Positions 1 to 10,879 of a stretch of DNA of 64,000 nucleotides are shown here, in pieces. Position numbers and translations under genes: made by a program. The notes beneath the pieces are model-generated. The model saw nothing but the letters and a program-made list of their open reading frames with translations. It was not told where the DNA came from and made no database searches. How positions within the stretch are numbered: position 1 is the stretch's first letter; each line of letters starts with the position of its first letter. Source of the DNA: Desulfovibrio desulfuricans (lineage in GTDB: Bacteria; Desulfobacterota; Desulfovibrionia; Desulfovibrionales; Desulfovibrionaceae); contig NZ_CP036295.1 in the NCBI RefSeq assembly GCF_004801255.1, forward strand, positions 1,314,001 to 1,378,000. The letters run 5' to 3'.

Positions 1-5
1 CCGCC

Positions 6-2636
6 ATGTCCCTGAGCCGCCTGTTGGGCTTTTTAACGCGAGCCGCCCGGCGCGGAGATGAATCCGTGTCCACTTCTTCCGTCAGCTCGGCGGAAGAAGC
101 TCAGCGTTTTTTTGCCTTGCGGCACCACTCGTTTCGTATGTTTCTTACGGCATGGAACGCCTTTCAGGAAACCATGACCGACCTCGAATACACGCTCTGT
201 TGCGACCACCCCTTCGGTCTTTACCGCGTGCGCGCCCTGTGCACATCCATGGCCACCCAGGTTTTTCAGTGCATCAAGCAGCTTGAGCGGCTCGACCCAG
301 CGCCGTGCGCCGCCCTGTATGCGCGCTTTGGCGAGCTGCAGAAGCTTGTGGCCGAAGAAGTGTACGAGCCGGAGGCCTGCCTGCTGGGGCCGCTGGTGGT
401 TCCTCTGTGTCAGGACGACGCCGGATGTCTGGCCAGCCTGCACAGCGAGGGCCGGGTGCTGGTAGACCCGGCAACCGCGCGGCTCGAAAGGCTGCGCCCG
501 ATGTTTCCCGGTGCTGTGCCGCAGGGCTTTGTGGTTACGGCGGCGGGCTGTCAGCATTATTTTCAGAGCGGCGACCTGCAAAGCGAGATAAACCGCTGCA
601 TTCAGGCCGCTGGCGGTCTTGCCCCCAACCACCTGGCGCGGCTTTCCAAAAAGCTGGGCGCACTGGTGGAGGCAACCCCGCTGCCGGAGGATCTCGCCCG
701 CGAAATTATCGAGCAGGTGCAGCGGTTGCGCGACCTGTGCGGCAGCCGGCCCATGCAGCTTTTGCTGCGCGGGCGCGTGTGGCCGCCTGCGGCTGGCGAG
801 GGCGAAGGCTGCGGCGTTGTGTTGTGGGGGCCGCCGGTACCTCTTGATGCGCCGGATGAGGATATTTTGCGTGCCGTGCGCGCAACCCTGGCCAGCAAGC
901 AGCGCGCGCAGGCCCTGGTGTACCGGCGTGCGCGGGGGCTTACGGAAGGCGGCACGGGCGTCTGCCTGACCTGCATGGCCGTGGATGCTGGCTGCTGCGG
1001 CGGTATTGCCCAGTCGTCCGCGCCGTTGAGCCCGCACAGCGCCAACGTGCATGTCTACGGGTGCTCGGGCCTGCCGCAGGAGGTGGAATATTCCACCATG
1101 CCGGTGGACGCCATAAGCGTTTCGCGCGCGGCCCCGCATGCGGTGACAGACCGCCACCCCTTCAAGCCCAAGCGCCCGGTGCTGGATGATGCAACCGCCG
1201 TGCGGGCTGCTGAGCTGGCCCTTGCGGTGGAGGAAGCCGCAGGCAGGCCAGAGGTGCTCACCTGGGTATGCAACCCGGAGGGCCGCGTTTTTATGCTCAT
1301 GGCCCGGCCCATGTCGCTGCCGCAGCAAGAAGAACAGCCGCTGCCCCAGCCCGGCAAGGCTCTGGACGACGCCCTGCTGCTCGAGGGAGGCTTTACGGTA
1401 AACCCAGGTCGGGTCTCCGGCCCTGCCTGGGTGGCCCGCCGTTGGGAGGATGCGCGGCGTTTCCCCACTGGGGGCATCCTGGTGGTGCCGGGCGATAATT
1501 ATATCTGGGGGTCGCTGATCGACCGTGCTGCCGGCATTGTGACGGAGCGCGGCTTTCAGGGGTCGCGTCTGGCCTCGCTGGCGCGCGAATTTGGCAAACC
1601 GGCGGTTTTTGGCCTCAAGTGGGCCACTGAGGTCGTGGAAAGCGGCCAGCGCATTACGCTGTGCGCCGACCTGCGCACCGTGTACGAAAACCGTCAGGAT
1701 TCGCTGCTGCCCAAGGTGCCGCCAGGCAAGGACTATATGCCCGGCAGCCCGGTGTACCAGATTTTGCAGACCGCCTCGCGCCGCATTCTGCCCCTCACGC
1801 TGGAGGTGGACAGCGTCGATTTTAAGGCCGCCAACTGCGCCACCTACCACGACATTGTGCGCTATTGCCACGAAAAGGCCGTGAGCGCCATGTTCAGCCT
1901 CGGTTCGGAAAAAAAATACGCTCCGCAGCGCATCAAGCAGCTGCGCGACAAAGTGGTCAAGCAGTTCTGGGTGGTCAACCTCAGCGACGGTTTTGTGCGT
2001 ACCCCCCAGGGACCGGTTATCGACGTGGAGGATGTGGCCTCGCTGCCCATGCAGGCCTTGTGGCACGGTATGAACGCCCACCCCTGGCAGGGGCCGCCGC
2101 CCGTGGACGGCAAGGGTTTTCTTTCGGTGCTGTTTGAGGCCACGGCCAACCCTAATCTGGACCCCGCCGCACAGACCGCATATTTTACTGAAAAAAATTA
2201 TTTTCTTGTTTCAAGCGATTATTGCAGTTTGCATTCCCGTTTTGGTTTTCATTTTGTTTCGGTGGAGGCTCGCCTTTCAGACCGCACCAGCGAGAATTAT
2301 CTGAATTTTCAACTGCGCGGCGGCGCTGCCAATATTGAACGCCGTATCTTACGAGTGCGCTTTGTTGCCGATATCCTTTGGGAATTTGGTTTTTCACCAG
2401 TGGTGCGCAACGATGCCGTGAGCGCCACGCTCAAGAATATGGATAAAGAAGAAGGCGAGCGCCTGCTGGCCGTGGCGGGTTACATGACCATCCATACCCG
2501 GCAGCTTGACATGATAATGCAGGATCCGGCCATGGTGGCCGCCCGCCGCAACGAGATGCTCGGCCACTGCCGGGCGCTGTTTCAGGGCGAGCCCATTGCT
2601 GCTTCCACCGACTCTCCATCGCAGGAGGCCCGTTGA
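6..2636 (+). CDS. PEP-synthase-like protein, probable inactive paralog
   Basis: 876 residues. It aligns along its length with the 882-residue protein at 4770-7418: a helical N-terminal region (about 1-120), a PEP-synthase/PPDK-type ATP-grasp region (about 150-440), a mobile phosphohistidine-domain region (about 455-570) and an unrecognised C-terminal domain (about 575-876). The ATP-grasp signature seen in the paralog (LRSSAVGED) is replaced by LRGRVWPPAAGEG. In the phosphohistidine loop the catalytic His is Arg (R521 in GFQGSRLASLARE). I infer that it cannot carry out phosphotransfer and may act as a pseudoenzyme partner or regulator. No PEP-binding TIM barrel is present. The start is five bases into the window; it matches the paralog's N-terminus, but a longer protein cannot be excluded. 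It overlaps the following kinase gene by 4 bp, so the two are probably translationally coupled. Confidence 0.8.
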   Translation: MSLSRLLGFLTRAARRGDESVSTSSVSSAEEAQRFFALRHHSFRMFLTAWNAFQETMTDLEYTLCCDHPFGLYRVRALCTSMATQVFQCIKQLERLDPAPCAALYARFGELQKLVAEEVYEPEACLLGPLVVPLCQDDAGCLASLHSEGRVLVDPATARLERLRPMFPGAVPQGFVVTAAGCQHYFQSGDLQSEINRCIQAAGGLAPNHLARLSKKLGALVEATPLPEDLAREIIEQVQRLRDLCGSRPMQLLLRGRVWPPAAGEGEGCGVVLWGPPVPLDAPDEDILRAVRATLASKQRAQALVYRRARGLTEGGTGVCLTCMAVDAGCCGGIAQSSAPLSPHSANVHVYGCSGLPQEVEYSTMPVDAISVSRAAPHAVTDRHPFKPKRPVLDDATAVRAAELALAVEEAAGRPEVLTWVCNPEGRVFMLMARPMSLPQQEEQPLPQPGKALDDALLLEGGFTVNPGRVSGPAWVARRWEDARRFPTGGILVVPGDNYIWGSLIDRAAGIVTERGFQGSRLASLAREFGKPAVFGLKWATEVVESGQRITLCADLRTVYENRQDSLLPKVPPGKDYMPGSPVYQILQTASRRILPLTLEVDSVDFKAANCATYHDIVRYCHEKAVSAMFSLGSEKKYAPQRIKQLRDKVVKQFWVVNLSDGFVRTPQGPVIDVEDVASLPMQALWHGMNAHPWQGPPPVDGKGFLSVLFEATANPNLDPAAQTAYFTEKNYFLVSSDYCSLHSRFGFHFVSVEARLSDRTSENYLNFQLRGGAANIERRILRVRFVADILWEFGFSPVVRNDAVSATLKNMDKEEGERLLAVAGYMTIHTRQLDMIMQDPAMVAARRNEMLGHCRALFQGEPIAASTDSPSQEAR

Positions 2637-4339
2637 TGTCGTCCACCGTGCCTGCTCCCCACAGAGGCTACAGGGCCATTTACCGCCGGGTGCTGGTTAC
2701 CCTGCTGCTCATGGCGCTTACGCCTCTCGTCGCTCTTGGACTGTTTTGTCTCGACAGGCTCAGCGCCATCTATGACGAAAAAATCACAGCGGGCATCGAG
2801 GCTGTTATCAGCAGCAAGCACCGCGCCCTTGATACCTTTATGGTGGAGCGCATCGCGCAGGTCAAAAATCTGGCTTTTACCCACCCCTACGCCGACCTTA
2901 GCAATCCTGTGCGGCTGAGCGAAATTTTCAGCGTGCTGCAGAGCAACAGCCGCTCGTTTGTAGATCTGGGCATCATTGGCATGGATGGCCGTCATGTTTC
3001 GTATGTGGGCCCTTTTGACCTGCGCGACGCCAACTATTCCGACGCGCCATGGTTTACGGAGGTGCTGCGCAAGGGCGTGTACGTCAGCGACGTGTTCATG
3101 GGCTATCGCCATGTGCCGCATTTTATCATTGCCGTGCTGCGGCACGAGGGCGGCCGCAGCTATATAATGCGAGCCACTATTGATATGGACGCCATCGACG
3201 CCCTGTTGCGGCGCATCTACTCCGGCCCGCACAGCGACGCCTTCATTGTCAGCAATCAGGGCGTGCTGCAAACAGGCTCGCTTTACTGCGGCGAAATCAT
3301 GAGCACGTTTGACCTGCCGCAGGAAAACCTGACCCGCAACAACGTGGTGACCATGCACAAGACCATCCCCAGCGGGGAAGAAATGGTCGTGGCCATGATG
3401 CGGCTTGATTCGATGCCCTGGGTGCTGGTGGTCATGGACGACGTGCGTGACAGCCTCAGGCCTTTGCGGCAGCTCAAGGCGCTGATACTCTTTTTTACCC
3501 TGCTTGGCGGCGCGCTGACCTGCATGGGGGCCGAGCTGTGCACCCGGCGGCTGGTGGCCTCGCTTGAAGTCTCGGACCAGAAGCAGGCGCACATTGACGC
3601 CCGCATGCTGCAATCGAGCAAGATGGCCGCCCTGGGCAAGATGGCTGCGGGTGTTGCGCATGAGGTCAACAATCCGCTGATGCTTATTCAGGAAAACGCG
3701 GGCTGGATCCGCGACCTGCTGGACGACGAAGACCCCGAAAAAATCAAGAATTACAAAGAAATTGTTGAAAGTACCGAAAAAATCGAGCAGCACGTCAAAC
3801 GCGCCAAGGGCATTACCCAGCGGATGCTGGGTTTTGGGCGGCGCATGAACCCGGGCCGTACAGAAATTCTTATCAGCTCGCTGGCCGATCAGGCCATTGA
3901 AATGCTCAAGTCCGAGGCAAACAGCCGCAATATTGCCATTGTACGGCAGTTTGACGCGCAGGTTCCGGTCATTTTGTCCGACCCGGCCCAGCTTGAGCAG
4001 ATATTTATCAACGTGATCGACAATGCCATTGACGCCATGGGCAAGGATGGAACCCTGACCGTCAGCACCCAGCCATGGAAAGCCGGCGTGCGCGTTTCCA
4101 TCACCGATACGGGGCCGGGTATGGATCAGGAAACCATGCGGCAGATTTTTGACCCCTTCTTTACCACCAAAAAGGTCGGCGAGGGTACGGGTCTTGGCCT
4201 TGCAATCTGCTACACCATACTTGAAAAGCTTGGCGGCCGCATAGACGTGCAGAGCGAGCTTGGGCACGGCACCACGTTCAACATCTTTTTGCCGGCGGAA
4301 CCGCCGCAGCTTGCGCCTGAAGACAGCGCGGAAGCGTAA
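2633..4339 (+). CDS. membrane sensor histidine kinase with periplasmic Cache-like domain
   Basis: 568 residues. A transmembrane helix at about 18-42 is followed by a periplasmic region of about 240 residues resembling a double Cache sensor. A second helix (LILFFTLLGGALTCMGAEL) comes next, then a cytoplasmic HisKA domain with the H-box GVAHEVNNP (His343) and an HATPase_c domain with N-box NVIDNAIDAMG, G1 DTGPGMD and G2 GEGTGLGLAI. All kinase motifs look intact. The class is NtrB/ZraS-like, with no receiver of its own. Its start overlaps the stop of the preceding PEP-synthase-like gene (ATGA). A receiver-only regulator follows after 50 nt, so this kinase probably phosphorylates that protein. 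The ligand is unknown. Confidence 0.93.
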   Translation: MMSSTVPAPHRGYRAIYRRVLVTLLLMALTPLVALGLFCLDRLSAIYDEKITAGIEAVISSKHRALDTFMVERIAQVKNLAFTHPYADLSNPVRLSEIFSVLQSNSRSFVDLGIIGMDGRHVSYVGPFDLRDANYSDAPWFTEVLRKGVYVSDVFMGYRHVPHFIIAVLRHEGGRSYIMRATIDMDAIDALLRRIYSGPHSDAFIVSNQGVLQTGSLYCGEIMSTFDLPQENLTRNNVVTMHKTIPSGEEMVVAMMRLDSMPWVLVVMDDVRDSLRPLRQLKALILFFTLLGGALTCMGAELCTRRLVASLEVSDQKQAHIDARMLQSSKMAALGKMAAGVAHEVNNPLMLIQENAGWIRDLLDDEDPEKIKNYKEIVESTEKIEQHVKRAKGITQRMLGFGRRMNPGRTEILISSLADQAIEMLKSEANSRNIAIVRQFDAQVPVILSDPAQLEQIFINVIDNAIDAMGKDGTLTVSTQPWKAGVRVSITDTGPGMDQETMRQIFDPFFTTKKVGEGTGLGLAICYTILEKLGGRIDVQSELGHGTTFNIFLPAEPPQLAPEDSAEA

Positions 4340-4389
4340 TACCACCGGGCTGCCCCGTCGGGGCATGCTGCCATATAAAGGAGGCCCCC

Positions 4390-4767
4390 ATGCGCGCACT
4401 GTTTGTGGACGACGAAGTGGAATTTTTGGAACTGATGCAAAAACGCCTCACCCGGCGCGGCATGGATGTCGTCACTGCTCCCGACGGGCAGTCGGCCCTG
4501 GACGCGCTCGACCAGGCCCTTGCCTCGGGCCAGACCTTTGAAATTGTGGTCATGGATGTTCGCATGCCGGGCATGGACGGTCTGGAAACCCTGCGGCATA
4601 TGAAGGAAAAAGCCCCAAAGATCCCTGTTATCCTGCTTACGGGGCATGCCTGCATGGGCGTGGCCGTGCAGGGGCTCGACCTCGGCGCGTACGACTACAT
4701 GCTCAAGCCCGTGGCCATCAGCGAGCTTATCATCAAGATGGAGGAAGCGGCTCGGTCCGCTATGTAA
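4390..4767 (+). CDS. stand-alone response regulator receiver protein
   Basis: 125 residues, a single receiver domain without an output domain. The acidic pair DDE is at residues 7-9, the phospho-acceptor is Asp56 in VVMDVRMPGMDG, the conserved Thr is in LLTGHA, and the Lys is in MLKPV. A strong Shine-Dalgarno (AAAGGAGG) lies just upstream of the ATG. With no DNA-binding domain, it must act by protein contact. The obvious candidates are the kinase before it and the PEP-synthase-like protein whose start is only 2 nt after its stop codon. That contact is inferred from gene order only. Confidence 0.93.
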   Translation: MRALFVDDEVEFLELMQKRLTRRGMDVVTAPDGQSALDALDQALASGQTFEIVVMDVRMPGMDGLETLRHMKEKAPKIPVILLTGHACMGVAVQGLDLGAYDYMLKPVAISELIIKMEEAARSAM

Positions 4768-4769
4768 AC

Positions 4770-7418
4770 ATGGCGCTGCTCGACTGCCTGCGGAAACTGC
4801 TGGGGCGTGATGGCCCGGACGAGCCGGATGCGGAACAGCTTGCGCGCGAGGAGGCCTTTAAGGCCCGCCTGCGCGAGCGGTGCGCGCGCTTTCGCCGTTT
4901 GCTGTCGTCCAACAAGACCGCGCTTGAGGCCATGAGCGATGTGGAAGAGCATCTCTCCGGCTCGCGTCCGTTTGGCATGGATTACGTGCATGCCGCAAGC
5001 ACCCGCGTTGTGACGGCTGTTTTTCAGATGGTGCGCGACCTCAACGCACTGTCCGACGACGAGTACCAGTCTTTGCAGCAGTCGTTTGACCGCATCCGCG
5101 GGCAGATGCAGAGCCTGCTTGAAGAACAGCCGCTGCAGGACGGCCCCAGCATCATGCCGCTTGGCGATATCCGCCTGCGCCACATTGCCTTGGTGGGCGG
5201 CAAAATGGCCAACCTGGGCGAGGTGGCGGCCCACGCCGGGCTGGATGTGCCCGAGGGCTTTGCCGTAACTGTGAGCGCCTATTACCGCTTTATGGAATAC
5301 AACGGGCTGCGCAGCGAGCTGAACCGCCGTATTCAGGCCACAGACATGCACAGCCTTGAGGAAGTCTTCAGCCTTTCCGCTGCGCTGCAGCAGGCCGTAC
5401 TCAGTGCGCCGCTGCCGCCCGATCTGGAGCGGGAAATTAGCGAATCCGTCGCGGAAATGCAGCGCCGGGCCGGGCCGGGCCTGCTGCTGGCCCTGCGCAG
5501 CAGCGCAGTGGGCGAAGATTCGCTTGGGGTGTCGTTTGCCGGGCAGTACCGCTCCGAGCTTAACGTGCCGCCAGAAGAAGCCTGTGAAGTCTGGAAAGAA
5601 ATTGTCGCCAGCAAGTATGCCGTCACGGCCATGAGCTACCGCTACCAGCATGGTATCCCTGACGATACGGCCCCCATGTGCGTGGGCGTGCTTGCCATGG
5701 TTCCCGCCGCCGCAGGCGGCGTGGCCTACAGCCGCGACCCTGTGGCCGCGGCGCGCGGGCAGGAGCAGGTGCTGCTCAACGCTGTGCCGGGCTTGCCCCA
5801 GGGAGTGGTGGACGGCGCCGTTACCCCTGATGTCTTTATTTTTACCCACGCCAACCCGCCCAGACCCATCAGCAAGTCGCTGGCCGGCCTTGCGGGCGTG
5901 CCTGCCAGCCTTACGGATTTTCAGGCTGCGGAGCTTGCCCAGGTGGCGCTGGCGCTTGAAGAATATTACGCCGAACCGCAGGATGTGGAGTGGGCGCTCG
6001 ACTCGCGCACCGGGCGTATTGTGGTGCTGCAGAGCCGCCCCCTGCGCGAGGCCGATGCCGCCACCGAAAACCGCGCCGTTGATGCGGATGCCCAGGGCGC
6101 AGCCGGGGCACCTGCCGGGGAGCTTGACGACGCTGGCGCTCGGCCCGGCGAGTGCAAATGCCTGTCGGAGCTGCCCGATGGGCTGAAAGTGCTTGCTGCG
6201 GGAGGCGTGGCCGTGAGCCCCGGCGTGGGCATGGGGCCGGTATTTGTGGCCCGCAAGGAAGCGGACATGCTCTCCTTTCCCAATGGCGGAATCCTGGTGG
6301 TAGAGCGGGCATTGCCCCGCTGGGCACCGCTGCTTTCGCGCGCGTCGGGCATGGTAAGCGAAACGGGCGGCATGGCCGGGCATCTGGCCTCTGTGGCCCG
6401 CGAGTACCGCCTGCCTGCGCTGTTCAGCCTGCCCAATGCCTGCGCCCTGCTTGAAAACGCAGGCGACGCCACCCTTGACGCCGGGCATTGCGCAGTGCTT
6501 GCAGGGCGTAATCCCCAGCTTGCCGCCCGTGTGGCCGAGCCGCCCAATCTTATGGAAGGCAGCCCCGTGCACCAGCGCCTTGAGGCCTTGGCCCGGCTGA
6601 TGGTGCCGCTCAATCTTCTGGATCCGGAGTCGCCTCAGTTCGCGCCCGAGCATTGCCAGACCCTGCACGACATAACCCGTTTTTGCCACGAAAAATCCGT
6701 ACAGCTCATGTTTGAAGACGGCTCGGGCGTCAACCAGCGCATGGGCAAACAGCTCAAGGCCGGGGTCAAGCTGCAGTATTGGATTGTGGACATGGGCGGG
6801 GGTTTTGCACGGCATGTGGGCGGCGCAGTGGTGGACATTGCCGATATCGCCAGTACGCCCATGCTGGCCCTGTGGGACGGCATGATTGCCGTGCCCTGGG
6901 CAGGGCCGCCAGCCGCCAGCGCGTCGGGTTTTATGAGCGTGATGATTGAAAGCACCATGAATCCCGACCTGGAAAGCACGGCGCCCAATGCCATGGCGAA
7001 TAAAAACTTCTTTATAATTTCTGATAATTACATGATTTTGCAGGCCCGTTACGGTTACCACTTTTGTACGGTGGAAAGTCTGGCTGGCGCAAATAATCAC
7101 GAAAACTTCGTGAGCTTCCAGTTCAAGGGCGGGGCAGCCGACAGGCAGCGTCGCCGCCTGCGCGCCCGCATGGTGGCAGATCTTCTTGAACAGCAAGGTT
7201 TTCGCGCCGACGTCAAGGACGACTCGCTGTTTGCGGTGGCGGAAAACTTCGCCGCTGACGACATCCTGCAAAAAACGCGCATGATAGGCTATCTGCTTAT
7301 CCACACCCGGCAGGTGGACATGATCATGCTGGAGCAGGAGCGTGCCGCAGCCCTGAAGGAAAAACTGGGCGGCGATATGGCTTCGCTGCTCGACCGGCCC
7401 CTTGCACCGGGCAGGTAG
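4770..7418 (+). CDS. PEP-synthase-like ATP-grasp/phosphohistidine protein with novel C-terminal domain
   Basis: 882 residues. The N-terminal helical region (about 1-120) is shared with the paralog at 6-2636. A PPDK_N/PEP-synthase ATP-grasp domain (about 135-430) carries LRSSAVGED (Arg243) and SFAGQY. The phosphohistidine swivelling domain follows, with His538 in SETGGMAGHLASVARE and an intact catalytic residue. In pyruvate-water dikinase or PPDK a PEP-binding barrel would come next. Here residues about 590-882 are an unrecognised domain with NFFIISDNYMILQARYGYHF and KGGAADRQRRRLRARM, also present in the paralog. So ATP-dependent His phosphorylation looks possible, but the usual pyruvate/PEP acceptor site is missing. 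It is translated immediately after the receiver gene (2-nt gap). Substrate and role are unknown; database names such as pyruvate phosphate dikinase would probably be misleading. Confidence 0.85.
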   Translation: MALLDCLRKLLGRDGPDEPDAEQLAREEAFKARLRERCARFRRLLSSNKTALEAMSDVEEHLSGSRPFGMDYVHAASTRVVTAVFQMVRDLNALSDDEYQSLQQSFDRIRGQMQSLLEEQPLQDGPSIMPLGDIRLRHIALVGGKMANLGEVAAHAGLDVPEGFAVTVSAYYRFMEYNGLRSELNRRIQATDMHSLEEVFSLSAALQQAVLSAPLPPDLEREISESVAEMQRRAGPGLLLALRSSAVGEDSLGVSFAGQYRSELNVPPEEACEVWKEIVASKYAVTAMSYRYQHGIPDDTAPMCVGVLAMVPAAAGGVAYSRDPVAAARGQEQVLLNAVPGLPQGVVDGAVTPDVFIFTHANPPRPISKSLAGLAGVPASLTDFQAAELAQVALALEEYYAEPQDVEWALDSRTGRIVVLQSRPLREADAATENRAVDADAQGAAGAPAGELDDAGARPGECKCLSELPDGLKVLAAGGVAVSPGVGMGPVFVARKEADMLSFPNGGILVVERALPRWAPLLSRASGMVSETGGMAGHLASVAREYRLPALFSLPNACALLENAGDATLDAGHCAVLAGRNPQLAARVAEPPNLMEGSPVHQRLEALARLMVPLNLLDPESPQFAPEHCQTLHDITRFCHEKSVQLMFEDGSGVNQRMGKQLKAGVKLQYWIVDMGGGFARHVGGAVVDIADIASTPMLALWDGMIAVPWAGPPAASASGFMSVMIESTMNPDLESTAPNAMANKNFFIISDNYMILQARYGYHFCTVESLAGANNHENFVSFQFKGGAADRQRRRLRARMVADLLEQQGFRADVKDDSLFAVAENFAADDILQKTRMIGYLLIHTRQVDMIMLEQERAAALKEKLGGDMASLLDRPLAPGR

Positions 7419-7609
7419 CTGCCGTTGTAACTCTGCCGCCTGCCGCGAACAGCCGCAAGGCATTGCATGCCGTGGCAGCAGCGGCGTGCCGTGTTCTTTA
7501 TTCTTGCTTTCAGCCCTTCATCTGATTACTTACAAAAGCATACCTGCTGTGTAGGGAAACCGCACCAGGCAGGGATGTTTCTATTTTTTTGCCTTTTGGG
7601 AGAGTTGCC

Positions 7610-8581
7610 ATGCGCAAGCCAAGAATTTTTATACCCCGGGCGGTCGTCCCTGAAGCCCTTGAACTGCTGCGCACCCGCTGCCATGTGGATATGGGCCCAG
7701 TGGGAGGCCTGACCGACGATAAACTGATAGAGGCCGTGCGCGGCTGCGACGGCATCCTTTCTCCTGTGGTTGCCTTGCGGGCGGAAGTTATTGAAGCTAT
7801 GGCCCCCACCTGCAAGATTATTTCATGCTTTGGCGTGGGTTTTGACCATGTGGATATTGCCGCCGCCACCCGTAACGGCATATGGGTGACCCATAACCCC
7901 GGCTTTGTGACCGACGATACTGCGGACATGGCCTTTGCGCTCATACTCGGCGTGGCCCGACGGCTGCACGAATGCGACGGTTACGTGCGCAGCGGTGTAA
8001 AGCCCTGGCCCATGACCAGCAACATAGGCTTGCGCGTGTCGGGTAAAATTCTGGGCCTTGTGGGCAGCGGACGCATTGCCCAGGCCGTGGCCGCCCGTGC
8101 GGCTGGCTTTGGCATGACCCTGCTGTACACGTCGCGTCACCGCAACGAAGACTTTGAGACCCGCACCGGTGCGCGCTACGCCAGCGAGCGGGAGCTGCTG
8201 CAGCAGGCTGATTTTGTCAGCCTGCACATGCCCCTGACCCCTGAAACTGACAAGTATATAGGCAAGGCTGAGCTTGAGCTCATGCAGCCCCACGCCATAC
8301 TCATCAACACGGCGCGGGGCAGGGTAGTTGACGAGCAGGCCCTTGCCGACGCCCTGCAACGCGGCGCCATAGCCGGAGCCGGGCTGGATGTGTTTGAAAA
8401 CGAGCCGCGGGTTCTCCCCGCCCTCTGCGCGCTGCCCAATGTGCTGATGACGCCGCACAAGGGCGCTGCAACCATGGACGGATTCCTCAACATGGGCCGC
8501 AGCAGCGCGGAAAAGATCTTTGCCGCGCTTGATGGCAAGTTGCCTGCCAACTGCCTCAACCCCGAGGCTCGGCCCGCATAG
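7610..8581 (+). CDS. D-isomer-specific 2-hydroxyacid dehydrogenase (NAD(P)-dependent)
   Basis: 323 residues from the ATG preceded by GGGAGAG; a TTG 21 nt upstream is in frame but less likely. The Rossmann-type nucleotide motif is GLVGSGRIAQAVAARA. Family catalytic residues are visible: Arg236 in NTARGRVVDE, Glu in VFENEPR, and His283 in MTPHKGAAT. Such enzymes reduce 2-keto acids such as glyoxylate, hydroxypyruvate or branched 2-ketoacids to the D-hydroxyacid. The motifs are closest to the glyoxylate/hydroxypyruvate reductase branch, but the substrate cannot be fixed from sequence. The gene stands alone; the 190 nt before it separate it from the PEP-synthase-like operon. Confidence 0.9.
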   Translation: MRKPRIFIPRAVVPEALELLRTRCHVDMGPVGGLTDDKLIEAVRGCDGILSPVVALRAEVIEAMAPTCKIISCFGVGFDHVDIAAATRNGIWVTHNPGFVTDDTADMAFALILGVARRLHECDGYVRSGVKPWPMTSNIGLRVSGKILGLVGSGRIAQAVAARAAGFGMTLLYTSRHRNEDFETRTGARYASERELLQQADFVSLHMPLTPETDKYIGKAELELMQPHAILINTARGRVVDEQALADALQRGAIAGAGLDVFENEPRVLPALCALPNVLMTPHKGAATMDGFLNMGRSSAEKIFAALDGKLPANCLNPEARPA

Positions 8582-8703
8582 AGCTGGTCGGCCCGGGAGA
8601 TGTGGGGGCTTGTGCCGCCGCCGGGGTTTGTGAGGTGGCTCCGGTGGGAATCTGGTTGACGCTCTAAGCCGTAAATGAATATCAGGGCAATAGCCACCCT
8701 CGC

Positions 8704-8737
8704 TGTCCCATCTTTTCCCCTGTCCCATCTTTTCCCC
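8704..8737. repeat. tandem 17-bp direct repeat, two copies
   Basis: The unit TGTCCCATCTTTTCCCC occurs twice back to back between convergent genes. Only two copies are seen, so it may be a slippage product. No function is visible. Confidence 0.9.
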
Positions 8738-8833
8738 CGTAAAAGGCTTATGGGGTTTTTCAGGCTATTGAACAAGCGCCTTCGATGGGGGGGGGCTGCC
8801 ACTGCCCGACAGGCCAGCTGGTCGTCGTCAGCG

Positions 8834-8866
8834 CAAAAAAAGGCTCCCGCCGAAGCGGGAGCCTTT
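8834..8866 (-). terminator. rho-independent terminator of groES-groEL
   Basis: Read on the minus strand, a perfect 9-bp GC-rich stem (GGCTCCCGC / GCGGGAGCC) with a 4-base loop is followed by seven T residues. It lies 32 nt after the groEL stop. Confidence 0.9.
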
Positions 8867-8897
8867 GCTATTCAAGCGTATGAGCCCAGGGGCTGGC

Positions 8898-10879
<1,982 letters not shown>

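Larger units (their letters stand above)
8582..8897. other. intergenic region between hydroxyacid dehydrogenase and groEL
   Basis: 316 bases between convergent genes. It holds the groEL terminator (8834-8866) and a perfect tandem duplication of a 17-bp unit (8704-8737). No gene is supported. Confidence 0.7.

Noticed and set aside
33..2081. 682-codon open frame antisense to the first PEP-synthase-like gene
   Set aside because: Its translation is low-complexity His/Arg/Ala-rich, has no family features, and mirrors a well-supported gene. Long antisense frames are expected in GC-rich DNA.
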